DNA of 64,000 nucleotides, taken from assembly GCF_003286085.1 (NCBI RefSeq), contig NW_020825289.1, forward strand, positions 744,001 to 808,000, written 5' to 3'. The notes under the pieces are model-generated. The model saw nothing but the letters and a program-made list of their open reading frames with translations. It was not told the DNA's origin and made no database searches. The stretch is from Drosophila persimilis (lineage: Eukaryota > Arthropoda > Insecta > Diptera > Drosophilidae). The translations under genes were made by a program, and so were the position numbers. Every line of letters starts with the position of its first letter. Position 1 is the first letter of the stretch. Below, piece after piece: positions 32,249 to 40,589 of this stretch.

Positions 32249-32731
32249 CGTTGGGAACCCTAATAAAGAGAGCTTGTGAATAAGCAGAGCATGGTTCACA
32301 GAATCGAATGCCTTGCTGAAGTCAGTAAAAACTACATCCGTCTGCAAACCTATTTGAAAACCACGGTGGATTAGGTTAGAAAACTCAAGAAGGTTAGTCG
32401 ATGTTGAACGATGTCTGAAAAAGCCGTGTTGCGACGGAGATATCAAGCTGCAACAAAGATGTTGCAGTTGCCGGGTGACCAGGAACTCAAGAAGCTTCGG
32501 GATGGCGGAAAGCTTTGCGATACCACGATAGTTTTCAATGTTTGATCTAGAACCTTTTTTGTGAAGCGGAATGATATAGGACTCATTCCAAATTACTGGG
32601 AGACAAGACTGTTCCAAGGAGAGGTTGAAGAGAAAGGTGAAGGGCTTGCAAAGGGACTGGGCACAGTGTTTTAAGATGCAACTTGGTACCTTATCTGGAC
32701 CCGCAGAAAACGATATGTCCATAGATGACAA
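32249..32731 (-). pseudogene. CR1-like RT, 5' part of RT domain
   Basis: FSAGPDKVPSCILKH, CLPVIWNESYIIPLHKKG, NYRGIAKLSAIPK, PSQHGFFRHRST and TDFSKAFDSVNH are present, the last carrying the first catalytic Asp. The YADD box is gone, and after LLGFP the frame runs into BEL-derived codons as far as 32183. Confidence 0.85.
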
Positions 32732-33940
32732 ACCTTCCAGAACAACGCTTTCCTCGAAAAAGGGCAGAAAAATGCTGTTAGCTTGAGGTAGCTGGTACGG
32801 ATACGGAGTGGATGCGTTGTATATATGAGACGAGTACGTTGTTTGGAAAAAGTAAGCGAATAAATTTGCAATACCAACAGCAGAAACTTCTGTTTTGTTC
32901 TGGTAATGAAGGGACGGAGGAAAAGCTTTTGACTTGCGCTTAGAGTTAACGAACGAATAGAATTTTTTAGGATCACTACGAAAGTTTCTACTACATTGTG
33001 AAAGGTAATGATTATAACACTGACTATTGACGGCAAGGAACAGAGAGCGAGCCCGACTTCTGGTACTTTTTATAAAGCCGGGATTTATTATTTTTTAAGT
33101 ATGACAAATACTTGGAGAACCAGGCAGGCTTGGACGATACAGGTACAGTGATATCTGGAACAAAAGTATTAAGGGCGGAGTAAATAGAACTATAAAACGA
33201 GTTAACAGTTGCATCTATGTTCGGTAATGAATAAAGAAACGACCAATCAACACGCGAGAGATGTAGATCTAAATCGATAAAGTTTGTTTTGCGAAAACAC
33301 TTTATGTGACAAGGAGCCATGGAACTTTCAGCACCACCAGATTGTGTACACTCCAGGGATATCAACAAAGTTGGATGGTAAGGATCTTCAGGGAGTGATA
33401 TTGGGCTTTCTCTAGATACCGTAGCAAGAGAAGCATCGATTACAAAAACGAGGTCAAGAAGTCTGTCCCTAATGTTTTTAACGGCATTAATTTGGAAAAG
33501 GGAAATATCCGTTAGCCCATTGATAAAGTCATTATGGCAATTGGGAAACAACAGGTTAGCGTCATCACAAGGCAGCCAAGAAAGAAATGGGAGGTTAAAG
33601 TCCCCCATGACAATAATTCGATCATTGCACCCTAATGCAGAAACAACAATATTAATTGCTGAGAGGTGGTATAAGTAAAGCTCAGCATCAGACCTGGGAG
33701 GAATGTAAGAGCAGGTTAAATAGAAAAATGCGGAGCCAACACGAACTTTGACTGCAAACAAATTCAATTCCGTGAATGTTATTGAATGGGAATAACTCAG
33801 ATGAGAAAACAGATTTAACTGCAATCAGAACCCCACCTGCAAAAGATGGGCGGTCCATTCTATAAATAGTGTAACTATCAATGAAAATTTCATGATCATT
33901 GACAGAGGAGTTAAGCCAGTTAAGCCAAAGGACGCGCTAT
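32671..33940 (-). pseudogene. CR1-like endonuclease and linker
   Basis: From 33824 the frame gives FYLTCSYIPPRS, DRIIVMGDFNLPFLSW (catalytic Asp/Asn), RLLDLVFV, EDPYHPTLLISLE (SDH-equivalent) and KPAWFSKYLSYLKN..YKKYQ, the linker to RT. Shifts near 33030 and 32700 break it into three frames. The endonuclease start (NVRSLLGKLRQIHTNS) is at 33935-33986. Confidence 0.82.
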
Positions 33941-33975
33941 TAGTATGAATTTGACGCAATTTTCCCAGCAAACTG

Positions 33976-33986
33976 CGAACGTTCTG
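33976..33986. repeat. Target site duplication of LOA element, left copy
   Basis: CGAACGTTCTG recurs at 39353-39363. The first base may belong to the element's 5' G, so the duplication is 10 or 11 bp. It lies in the YQNVRS codons of the CR1-like ORF2. Confidence 0.93.
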
Positions 33987-34088
33987 GTTAGGTTAGGTTA
34001 ACCCGGACGGCCCTCAGCGGGGCCGCGCATAGGCCAATATGGCCCTTAGTTATCCGGATGGGGGGGTGTATGAACCGTCGCGGGAGTG
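33987..34088 (-). other. 3' UTR and TAACC-repeat tail of LOA element
   Basis: About 100 bp follow the ORF2 stop, ending in (TAACC) repeats instead of poly(A). Short 3' tandem repeats instead of poly(A) occur in several LINE clades. Confidence 0.75.
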
Positions 34089-37000
34089 TTAATGTGTTTT
34101 TAAAAAGTCCCCGAGAATCGAGGTGTTTTTAGCATAGGCCAGCAGTTCCTGAGGCGTCCTTTTGGAGGCATCTTCCAGTGATGCCAACACTGGGGCGCCC
34201 AGGTATCTCCTCCTTGCCCTTGAGAGAGCCGGACAGTTGCAGATGAGATGTTCCAGGGTTTCGATAGCCCCAGGTTCCTCACATTTCCTGCAACTGTCTC
34301 TGTTGGTGATGCCTAGCTTTGCTGCATGTGCAGCAGCCAGACAGTGACCTGTTAGTATTCCCACCATCAGTCTGCAGTCCTTTCGTGGTAGGTGCAGTAG
34401 GTAGTGGCTAAGTTTCTCGTTGCGCTCCTTGCACATTATCTTCGAGGTTCTGCAGGTGGTGGTACTCCTCCACCTGCTATCAGTCTGTGCTCTAGCCTGC
34501 TTCTCTAGATCGCCTTGCAGCGTTCTGAGGGAGACAGGCACGTTCTCGGTTCTCCTATTCTCCAGCCCGACGCCCTCCTTAGCTAGTACGTCCGCCGCTT
34601 CGTTTCCTTCGATGCCCTGGTGGCTGGGAACCCAATAGATCCGCACTGTCTTTGTCGTGCTTAGGATGTCTAATGCCTCCCTGCTCGCCAAGAAACTTCT
34701 GGAACTGACCACGGACGACTGCATGGATCTTATCGCCGCTTGGCTGTCGACGAATAGGTTGACCGCATCGTGTGCTCGTTCTGTGAGGAGAGCGACCTCC
34801 GCTGCTTTCCCGATGGCAAAAACTTCTGCCTGGAATATGCTGCATGGGTCGGGTAGCTTATACGACAGCCTTATCTCGGGGTCTGTGCAGTATAGGCCCG
34901 CTCCTACTCCTCCGTCCATCTTGGAGCCGTCTGTGTATATATTGAGGTGCTCAGTTTGGTCCCTTCCAATCTTCCAGTCTTCAGGTCCCAGAGATGTGGT
35001 TGTTTTGACGTCAAGGCAAGTTTGGGGGGTCATGTAGTCAGTTGATCTGGTCATTTCCCTGCCGATTGAACTATGCCCGTATCCTTGTGGCGATAGATTT
35101 CCTGATGCTATGAGGCGTTGTGCTGCCTTTCCCGCAATCAGGCGAGCTTGAATGTCCAGGGGGTCGATTCCGAGTATGGTTTCGAGTGCTTTTGTTGGGG
35201 TTGACCTCAGCGCCCCTGTAATACAGAGCAGAGCCTGTCGCTGAGTCTTCTCCATAAGCTTATGGTATGTCTTCTTTTCAGTAGCCTGCCACCACACTAA
35301 GGCTCCATACAGCAGAGTTGGTCGCACCACCGAGATGTAGATCCAGTGCATTAGAGCAGGTGACAGGCCCCATGTGCTGCTGAGCATCTTCTTGGATGCG
35401 TAAAGCGCAATGGTAGCCTTCTTCACCCTTTCCACTACATTGGGCCTCCATGCCAGCTTGCTGTCCAGTACTGTGCCTAGGTATTTCACCTGTGATTTTG
35501 GGGTCAGCCTAGTTTGGTCAATTTTCGGGGGGGTCCATATCGGTACCTTGTACCTCTTGGTAAAGAGGATGAGGTCCGTCTTGTCCGCGTTGATACTGAG
35601 TCCTACCTCTTCCGCCCACTCACGTATCTCCCTGAGTGTACGTTCCATTAAGGAGCTGAGGGTCGATGGACATACACCCGTAATAAGTATGCTTATGTCA
35701 TCTGCATAAGCTGTTATCTTTGGGGCCTTCCTTTCAAATCTCTTGATGAGGTCGTCGACCACCAGATTCCACAGTAGTGGCGACAGGACTCCACCCTGAG
35801 GTGTGCCTCTGTGTGCCCCCTTTACCATGGAAGCAGTGCCCCACTCCGATTGCACCCGTCTGCAACTTAGGAGGTTTTTGATCCAGACGTTGATTGCAGG
35901 GTGTATGTTATTCGCTTCTAGGCGACTTGTTATTGCGGTTGTGGCCACGTTGTTGAATGCTCCTGAGATGTCCACAAATGCTCCCAAAGCATACTTTTTG
36001 TTGTGAAGGGCGCTCTCGATGGTGGCTACTAGCGAGTGTAGTGCCGTCTCCACTGATTTCCCTTTAGTGTAGGCGTGTTGGTTTGTTGACATCAGTCCCT
36101 CTACCTCATTCCTGATGTGCAAATCCAACAGCTTTTCTAGTGTTTTTAGTATAAAGGAGGTAAGGCTTATCGGTCTGTAGTCCTTGGGACTCACGTGGCT
36201 GCACTTTCCTGCCTTAGGGAGGAAGACAACTCTCGAGGTTCTCCATTGGATGGGGATATAGCCTGTACTTAGGCATGCTGAGTATATTGCGAGGAGCCAT
36301 GGGGTGATAACCTCTTTGGTCAACTGCATCATGGCTGGGAATATCCCGTCCAGTCCTGGTGCTTTTATGCCCGCGAAGGAGTCTATGGCCCAGTGTATTC
36401 TCTTAGTGGTTAACAGACCTATTGGAGGGTGGTGTTCCTCGGTTGCTAGGTCCTGATGCTCCTTGGCGTCAGTGACCTCGGTGCATCCAGGGAAGTGCGC
36501 CTCCATTAGTGCTGTTAGGGCTTCTTTGCTGCCCTCTGTCCACTGTCCGGTGTCTAGTTTTAGTTGGCTCTGTACTGTGGGCTGCTTTGAAAGCAGCTTC
36601 CGAAGCCTGGCGGTTTCGGGCACTTTCTCGATGTTGGAGCAGAAGTTTCTCCACGAGTTCCTTTGTGCTTTACGTATTTCCTTCTTGTAGCTCCTAAGTA
36701 GGATTTTATATTCCTCATTGACAATCTCCTCGTTCGCTTGTTTGGCGATCTTGAAGAATTCCTTGAGGTTGTTCCTTTGGAGAGAGAGATCTCGGTTCCA
36801 CCAGAGTGGCTTGGACCTCCTCTTCGTTCTCGAGGGTTTGCACGATGCATGGTAGGCGTTCAGTAGCTCGTTGGATAGGGTCTCTAGAGACTTCTCTATG
36901 TCCTCCGCGGATTTCACTGAGCCCGGATTCGCGAGCTTCGAAGTAACTGTCTTTTTAAACTTTGCCCAGTTTGTGTTCCGGGGGTTTCTGTAGACTGTTG

Positions 37001-37694
37001 TCTTCGAAGGGTGTTTGAATTCGCACTTGAACTGAATGTACTTATGGTCTGAGAAGGATGGTCTATCGAGGACCCTCCAGCTATATACCGTAGTACTGTT
37101 TCCCATTGCAAGTGTTAGGTCTAGCACGTTAGATGAGGTCGGACCTACGAAGGTGTGCTCCTCCCCAACGTTTGCTATATATAGATTAGTTGCTAGTATA
37201 AAGTCTAAGAGTGACTCACCTCTGTCATTGATGTCGGTGCTTCCCCACACATTATGGTGGGCGTTGGCGTCCGTTCCGATGACGAGTTGATAGTTTTTGG
37301 TGCCGGCTTCTGTCACCAGGCTCCTGAGTTCGTCGGGTGGTGCGGGTCTGTCGTGAGCCATGTAGCAGGAAGCCACCAGAAGGCGCTTTTCCTCACTTTC
37401 CAGCATCACAACCGTCAGGTCATCCGTGCTGTAATGAGACATAAGGTAAGCATGGATTCCCTTTCGTACGAGTACGACGGTTCTGCTCCTGCTTACCGAT
37501 GTTGAGTAGAACAGGTTATGATTTGAGGACTTTAGTCCGGCCACTGAATTGCCTGTCGCAATCCAGGGCTCCTGGACTAGAGCTATGTCGGCGAGCCCTT
37601 GCTCCATGGCGATGAGGAGCTCCGCCGACGCTACCTTGCTTTTATGCAAGTTGAGCTGCAGCACACTCAGCATGGGTGGCTGGCTCGCTTGCAC
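34089..37694 (-). CDS. LOA ORF2: endonuclease, reverse transcriptase, RNase H
   Basis: 1201 codons, uninterrupted. Residues 8-225 are an AP-type endonuclease (LQLNLHKSK, ALVQEPW, IGTDANAHH, FSDHKYI). RT spans about 480-760, with FLPKAGK, DYRPISLTSF, AFVDISGAFNN, GTPQGGVLSPLLWN and the catalytic AYADDIS near 660. RNase H spans about 915-1045 with all acidic positions (YTDGS, FQAEVFA, FVDSQ, GNEAAD). A C-terminal CCHC-like motif (CRKCEE..ETLEHLICNC) lies near 1135. It nicks DNA, primes cDNA synthesis on the nick and removes RNA. The frame is +1 to ORF1 and overlaps its end; start could be M1 or the inner Met (MLSVLQLN). Nothing in it looks inactivated. Confidence 0.93.
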   Translation of the reverse strand: MQASQPPMLSVLQLNLHKSKVASAELLIAMEQGLADIALVQEPWIATGNSVAGLKSSNHNLFYSTSVSRSRTVVLVRKGIHAYLMSHYSTDDLTVVMLESEEKRLLVASCYMAHDRPAPPDELRSLVTEAGTKNYQLVIGTDANAHHNVWGSTDINDRGESLLDFILATNLYIANVGEEHTFVGPTSSNVLDLTLAMGNSTTVYSWRVLDRPSFSDHKYIQFKCEFKHPSKTTVYRNPRNTNWAKFKKTVTSKLANPGSVKSAEDIEKSLETLSNELLNAYHASCKPSRTKRRSKPLWWNRDLSLQRNNLKEFFKIAKQANEEIVNEEYKILLRSYKKEIRKAQRNSWRNFCSNIEKVPETARLRKLLSKQPTVQSQLKLDTGQWTEGSKEALTALMEAHFPGCTEVTDAKEHQDLATEEHHPPIGLLTTKRIHWAIDSFAGIKAPGLDGIFPAMMQLTKEVITPWLLAIYSACLSTGYIPIQWRTSRVVFLPKAGKCSHVSPKDYRPISLTSFILKTLEKLLDLHIRNEVEGLMSTNQHAYTKGKSVETALHSLVATIESALHNKKYALGAFVDISGAFNNVATTAITSRLEANNIHPAINVWIKNLLSCRRVQSEWGTASMVKGAHRGTPQGGVLSPLLWNLVVDDLIKRFERKAPKITAYADDISILITGVCPSTLSSLMERTLREIREWAEEVGLSINADKTDLILFTKRYKVPIWTPPKIDQTRLTPKSQVKYLGTVLDSKLAWRPNVVERVKKATIALYASKKMLSSTWGLSPALMHWIYISVVRPTLLYGALVWWQATEKKTYHKLMEKTQRQALLCITGALRSTPTKALETILGIDPLDIQARLIAGKAAQRLIASGNLSPQGYGHSSIGREMTRSTDYMTPQTCLDVKTTTSLGPEDWKIGRDQTEHLNIYTDGSKMDGGVGAGLYCTDPEIRLSYKLPDPCSIFQAEVFAIGKAAEVALLTERAHDAVNLFVDSQAAIRSMQSSVVSSRSFLASREALDILSTTKTVRIYWVPSHQGIEGNEAADVLAKEGVGLENRRTENVPVSLRTLQGDLEKQARAQTDSRWRSTTTCRTSKIMCKERNEKLSHYLLHLPRKDCRLMVGILTGHCLAAAHAAKLGITNRDSCRKCEEPGAIETLEHLICNCPALSRARRRYLGAPVLASLEDASKRTPQELLAYAKNTSILGDFLKTH

Positions 37695-39084
37695 CTGACG
37701 GGTTGACTACCAGCGTCAGGTCACCGTCTTCCTCTTCTTCATCCTCAAGCGCAAGACCCTGGGCGGCCTCCACGATGGACTCGAGACCTAGGTCCTTTTC
37801 CACCTCGCCTGCCTGCAGGGTATGCGCGTCCTTGTCCTCAGGGTGGCGCTTTTTGAGGCGCAGGTAGACGCTACCCATGCCCCACGCCATCTTCCCGAAC
37901 TTGGGGTATAGCAGATCCTCTGCTTCCTTGTTTATTTGGAGGATCACACACTGGCCCCCCTCGTTGGGTAGTGGGCTACCAATGTGTAGAATCCTCCAAT
38001 CGGCCGTTGGCACGTCCGCGTTTTGCCGCTGAAGGAGCTTCAGCGCTCGGTCCCCCTGGATCGTGATGGGGAAGAGTACCTTCGCCTTAGGCTTGGACGG
38101 GATAAGCTCCCGGTCCACAACCTCCAGCTTGGCCCCCTCCCACATCGCCTCCAGTTGGCAGACCGTACGCGTCAGCCACCTTAGGGTTGGGTCATCATTG
38201 CACTTCAGGATCTTAACCCCATTTAGCCACCCAGCACCATCGAACGTGGGCATTGGGGCCGCGGGGTCTTTTTCCATCTGTGCAAAGAGTGCGTCGACAA
38301 GACGCGCGTGCACCAGCTTCCACTGTGCCGCTGACATCTTGCCGTTTTCTTCGCTGCGGTCAATGAGTGCCACGATCAGGTGTCGTTTGGTCACCTCGCT
38401 GACCTTCGCTTTCGGCTTCTTGGCCGCTTTCGGTGGAGGGGCTGCACTCCTGGGCCCGCGTTGCCGCTTGCTCGCTGGAGTGTCCTTAATGGCACTCTCA
38501 GTCGAGCGTTGCCTCTTGGTGGCCATCATCTCCTCCACCTTATTGGCATATTCGCCATTCGACGCCCTCATCTGTGGCATCTGGGCATAGTGTAGCCGAC
38601 CCTCCTCTACTCTCTGCTCGGCCCAGGCTCGCTTGACCTTCTCCTCCTGGGAGATGTCTGCTTTGCCTTGCAGCCGGCTTTTTATGTTGAGGGCCGCTTT
38701 GTATTGCGCTTTGGCCTTCATCCCCTCCTTGGAACGCTTCGGCCCTTCCGTACGCAGGGAGCTGGTGCCTGGTTCCGGCGAGCGGAGAAGGCTCTCTTCG
38801 TCCGTCCTGCTTAGAGAGAGCACGCTCTCCAGATCCGTGTCTGTATCGACTACGGCATCTGTGCGGCTCAACTTGCAGGGCACGGAGTGAGTTGTTTTTG
38901 TTGTTGTTGTTGTGGCAGTAGCTTTACAACTGACCTGGCCTGCTCCCGCCAAGTCTGAGGTGTGACCGCTGGCGACACGCAGAGAGGACTGCTCCTCCCC
39001 GTGCCCGCCGGTGGTAGCAGTCACGCTTTCCACCGACGTTTGGGTTGACATCCCAACCCGTGCTTTCTCCTTCTTCGACTCCAT
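37642..39084 (-). CDS. LOA ORF1 protein
   Basis: 480 codons from MESKKEKARVGMSTQ to TAA at 37642-37644. The N-terminal half is Ser/Thr- and Lys/Arg-rich with likely disordered segments and a basic block (KRQRGPRS, KPKAKVSEV). The C-terminal half is a conserved domain, FDGAGWLNGVKILKCNDDPT through WGMGSVYLRLKKRH, found in ORF1 of related elements and possibly what Pfam lists as DUF4780. It should bind element RNA with ORF2p. No CCHC knuckle is seen here. The stop overlaps the ORF2 start, so ORF2 is probably translated by reinitiation or frameshift. A broken relative is at 39-1434. Confidence 0.88.
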   Translation of the reverse strand: MESKKEKARVGMSTQTSVESVTATTGGHGEEQSSLRVASGHTSDLAGAGQVSCKATATTTTTKTTHSVPCKLSRTDAVVDTDTDLESVLSLSRTDEESLLRSPEPGTSSLRTEGPKRSKEGMKAKAQYKAALNIKSRLQGKADISQEEKVKRAWAEQRVEEGRLHYAQMPQMRASNGEYANKVEEMMATKRQRSTESAIKDTPASKRQRGPRSAAPPPKAAKKPKAKVSEVTKRHLIVALIDRSEENGKMSAAQWKLVHARLVDALFAQMEKDPAAPMPTFDGAGWLNGVKILKCNDDPTLRWLTRTVCQLEAMWEGAKLEVVDRELIPSKPKAKVLFPITIQGDRALKLLQRQNADVPTADWRILHIGSPLPNEGGQCVILQINKEAEDLLYPKFGKMAWGMGSVYLRLKKRHPEDKDAHTLQAGEVEKDLGLESIVEAAQGLALEDEEEEDGDLTLVVNPSGASEPATHAECAAAQLA

Positions 39085-39221
39085 AGTTGGCCCGAGGGTC
39101 CATACTGGTTAATATTTTTCGGGGGGACCACCCCCTAGCGTTTTAGGCCTGACCGCCAGGCACCTCTAGCCATGGCCCTGGTTCGGTTCCCCCGACTTTG
39201 AATCGGGAAGACGCCGGACCA
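39085..39221 (-). other. LOA 5' UTR between ribozyme and ORF1
   Basis: Non-coding. Contains a short stem (CCCGATTCAAAGTCGGG on the minus strand, near 39195-39211) downstream of the ribozyme fold. No promoter motif was recognised. Confidence 0.6.
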
Positions 39222-39353
39222 TAGCCTTAGCTAGACACTGCATTACCCCGGACAGAGCAAGCGACAGTGCATTACCCTTGTCCGGGGTAATGCAGTGTCC
39301 ATTGCCCAGCCGGCACCCTCGTGGAGGGTTCAGCTAGAGGATTTTCGCCAACC
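39222..39353 (-). ncRNA. Predicted HDV-like self-cleaving ribozyme at LOA 5' end
   Basis: The first 132 nt fit the nested double pseudoknot of hepatitis delta-like ribozymes, read on the minus strand. P1 is GGTTGGC (39353-39347) with GCCGGCT (39314-39308), including a G-U pair at the cleavage position. P2 is TAGCT (39336-39332) with GGCTA (39226-39222). P3 is ACCC (39329-39326) with GGGT (39318-39315), closed by the loop TCCACGA. P1.1 pairs loop CC with GG of GGGCAA (39307-39302). P4 is a perfect 21-bp stem (39299-39279 with 39254-39234). J4/2 is TAGCTAA, and C39230 would be the general acid. Cleavage would occur exactly at the first base of the insertion. R2 and Baggins-type elements are known to carry such ribozymes. 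Confidence 0.85.
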
Positions 39354-39363
39354 GAACGTTCTG
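39353..39363. repeat. Target site duplication of LOA element, right copy
   Basis: CGAACGTTCTG, matching 33976-33986; base 39353 may be the element's own first nucleotide. Confidence 0.93.
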
Positions 39364-40020
39364 ATAGTGCATGGAAAAATAGTACATCAGTTTTTTGGAG
39401 CATGTTCGGTAATTCTTGGATTCGAGTTCGAATCTTTGAGAAGGAACTCATGCACAATTGTATGCTCAGGCCAACCAGCACACCCGCACTAGGAGCACTC
39501 ACCGCGTCAGAAGTGACGGCCACATTGCTCGGTGTAAAGAACTCCGGAGCCACCGTTGTCGGATTTACAGACAACGGCGTGGCATGACTACACGGAAATG
39601 CTGCCGATGGATGAAGGTGGGAGGCAGGCGTACCAATCGGATTAGGTTGCAAGAGATTGGTATCATTATGCGGAATTTTCCGTCTAGGCGATTCGCTCAA
39701 GAGTTTGAGCCCAAGAAACTGTGATTCAAGGGCAAGAAAATTCTCGTTGAGAGCAACAAATTGTTTCCGGACATCCAGAAACCCAGTTCGAGTCTGTCTC
39801 ATAAATGTGCGCATTTCGGCCTCAATCTCCCGACAAGCTAGACATGACCAAGACAGGCCCTTGCGTTTCGAGATCAGATCATTCAGCCGGCCAAAATTTC
39901 CACCACCAGCACATTTTATGTGGGCAAAATTGTCGCACAACCAGCAGCTAAGAAATGAATCACCAATCACCACCGAATTCACATTTCTTTGCACTAAAAA
40001 CGATTGCCATTATTGACAGC
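39364..40020 (-). pseudogene. CR1-like ORF1, right of the LOA insertion
   Basis: The frame from 39994 gives a PHD-like Cys/His domain (CWLCDNFAHIKC, then CLAC), a coiled stretch (RTGFLDVRKQFVALNENFLALESQF) and a Pro/Ser/Thr-rich region. Compared with the other copy (49457-50440) about 420 bp are deleted after AGVLV, removing the Pro-Ile-Pro repeats and most of the C-terminal RNA-binding-like domain; the tail (IQLCMSSFSKIRTRIQE) is in a shifted frame. ORF1 of such elements binds element RNA. The deletion predates or is independent of the LOA insertion. Confidence 0.8.
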
Positions 40021-40580
40021 AATAGAATCACTGTGCACGAATAATAAAAGAACGGAGTGAGATCGCAGGTAAAGTAGGAGAGCAGACAGCAGAGCGAGCC
40101 AGACAATCAGCTGCAGCGGCAATAATTCAAAGCAGGTGATCCAACGAAGTGCAGAAAACGAGCAGTAAACTCACCAAAGCAGAGACACAAAAGAAAAGTC
40201 CACAGAGAGGGAGAGTATAGGCAATCCAGAGAGAGTGAGAGCAACAATGCGAGCAGCAGGCTTGCTTATACTCACGAGAGAGTGTGGGCGATGCAAACGC
40301 TGATGCGCGAGAACAGTGTACACCGAAGAAGCGATAACGAAAAGCAGACTGGGCAAAAAACAATAACAAATTGCCTGCACGAGTCCGATGCGTTACGCTG
40401 TAATATTGAATTTATATTAAACACTTGTTTACAAACAAAACACTGGTGGTTAACACAAAGTAGAATCAAATTAAAGAGATGCGGTAATATATCAAAACAA
40501 AGTCACAACAATGTTGTATGATATTTAGGCAAAGGGCGGAGAATGCGGGAGCAAGAAAAAAAAACACAACCGGCTTAAGC
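40021..40580 (-). other. Probable 5' UTR of CR1-like element
   Basis: No significant frame on the element strand. Sequence is rich in AGAGAG and CAGCAG. Its right end abuts truncated BEL integrase at about 40580-40595; no target duplication was found. Confidence 0.5.
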
Positions 40581-40589
40581 AAGAGCTAG

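Larger units (their letters stand above)
28742..32712. repeat. Tandem segmental duplication, unit 2
   Basis: Second copy of 23946-28741, head to tail. It starts in mid-RT of the Pao element and ends inside CR1-like RT, then continues into the rest of that CR1-like element, so this unit holds the original right-hand flank. The junction lies near 28730-28742. Confidence 0.92.
32249..33986 (-). mobile_element. CR1-like LINE, ORF2 part left of the LOA insertion
   Basis: The minus-strand element continues at 39364. Here it runs from the first ORF2 codons (near 33986) to the RT, where it is cut at 32249 by a junction to BEL sequence. The RT palm and the 3' end are missing, which is not ordinary LINE 5' truncation. 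A second copy of the cut lies at 28249. Confidence 0.82.
33987..39353 (-). mobile_element. LOA-clade LINE, full-length and apparently intact
   Basis: 5.37 kb with two uninterrupted ORFs overlapping by about 50 bp, a 5' UTR beginning with an HDV-like ribozyme fold and a 3' end of tandem TAACC units (minus strand TTAACCTAACCTAAC). A 10-11 bp target duplication flanks it, so it is a complete insertion into the CR1-like element. RNase H after RT places it in the LOA (or less likely I) group; Bilbo, TRIM and Baggins are the Drosophila relatives I would expect. It is the only element in the window without visible lesions, so it is the youngest insertion at its site. Confidence 0.9.

Noticed and set aside
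36463-36690. Several plus-strand frames across 34100-37500
   Set aside because: All are antisense to the intact LOA ORF2 and show no domains.
39195-39211. tRNA T-arm-like stem in LOA leader
   Set aside because: Only one stem-loop fits; no acceptor, anticodon or D arm, so not a tRNA or tRNA-derived gene.
39272-39363. Coding end of CR1-like ORF1 continuing past 39363
   Set aside because: Those codons belong to the LOA 5' end, not to the CR1-like ORF1; the frame is open only by chance.
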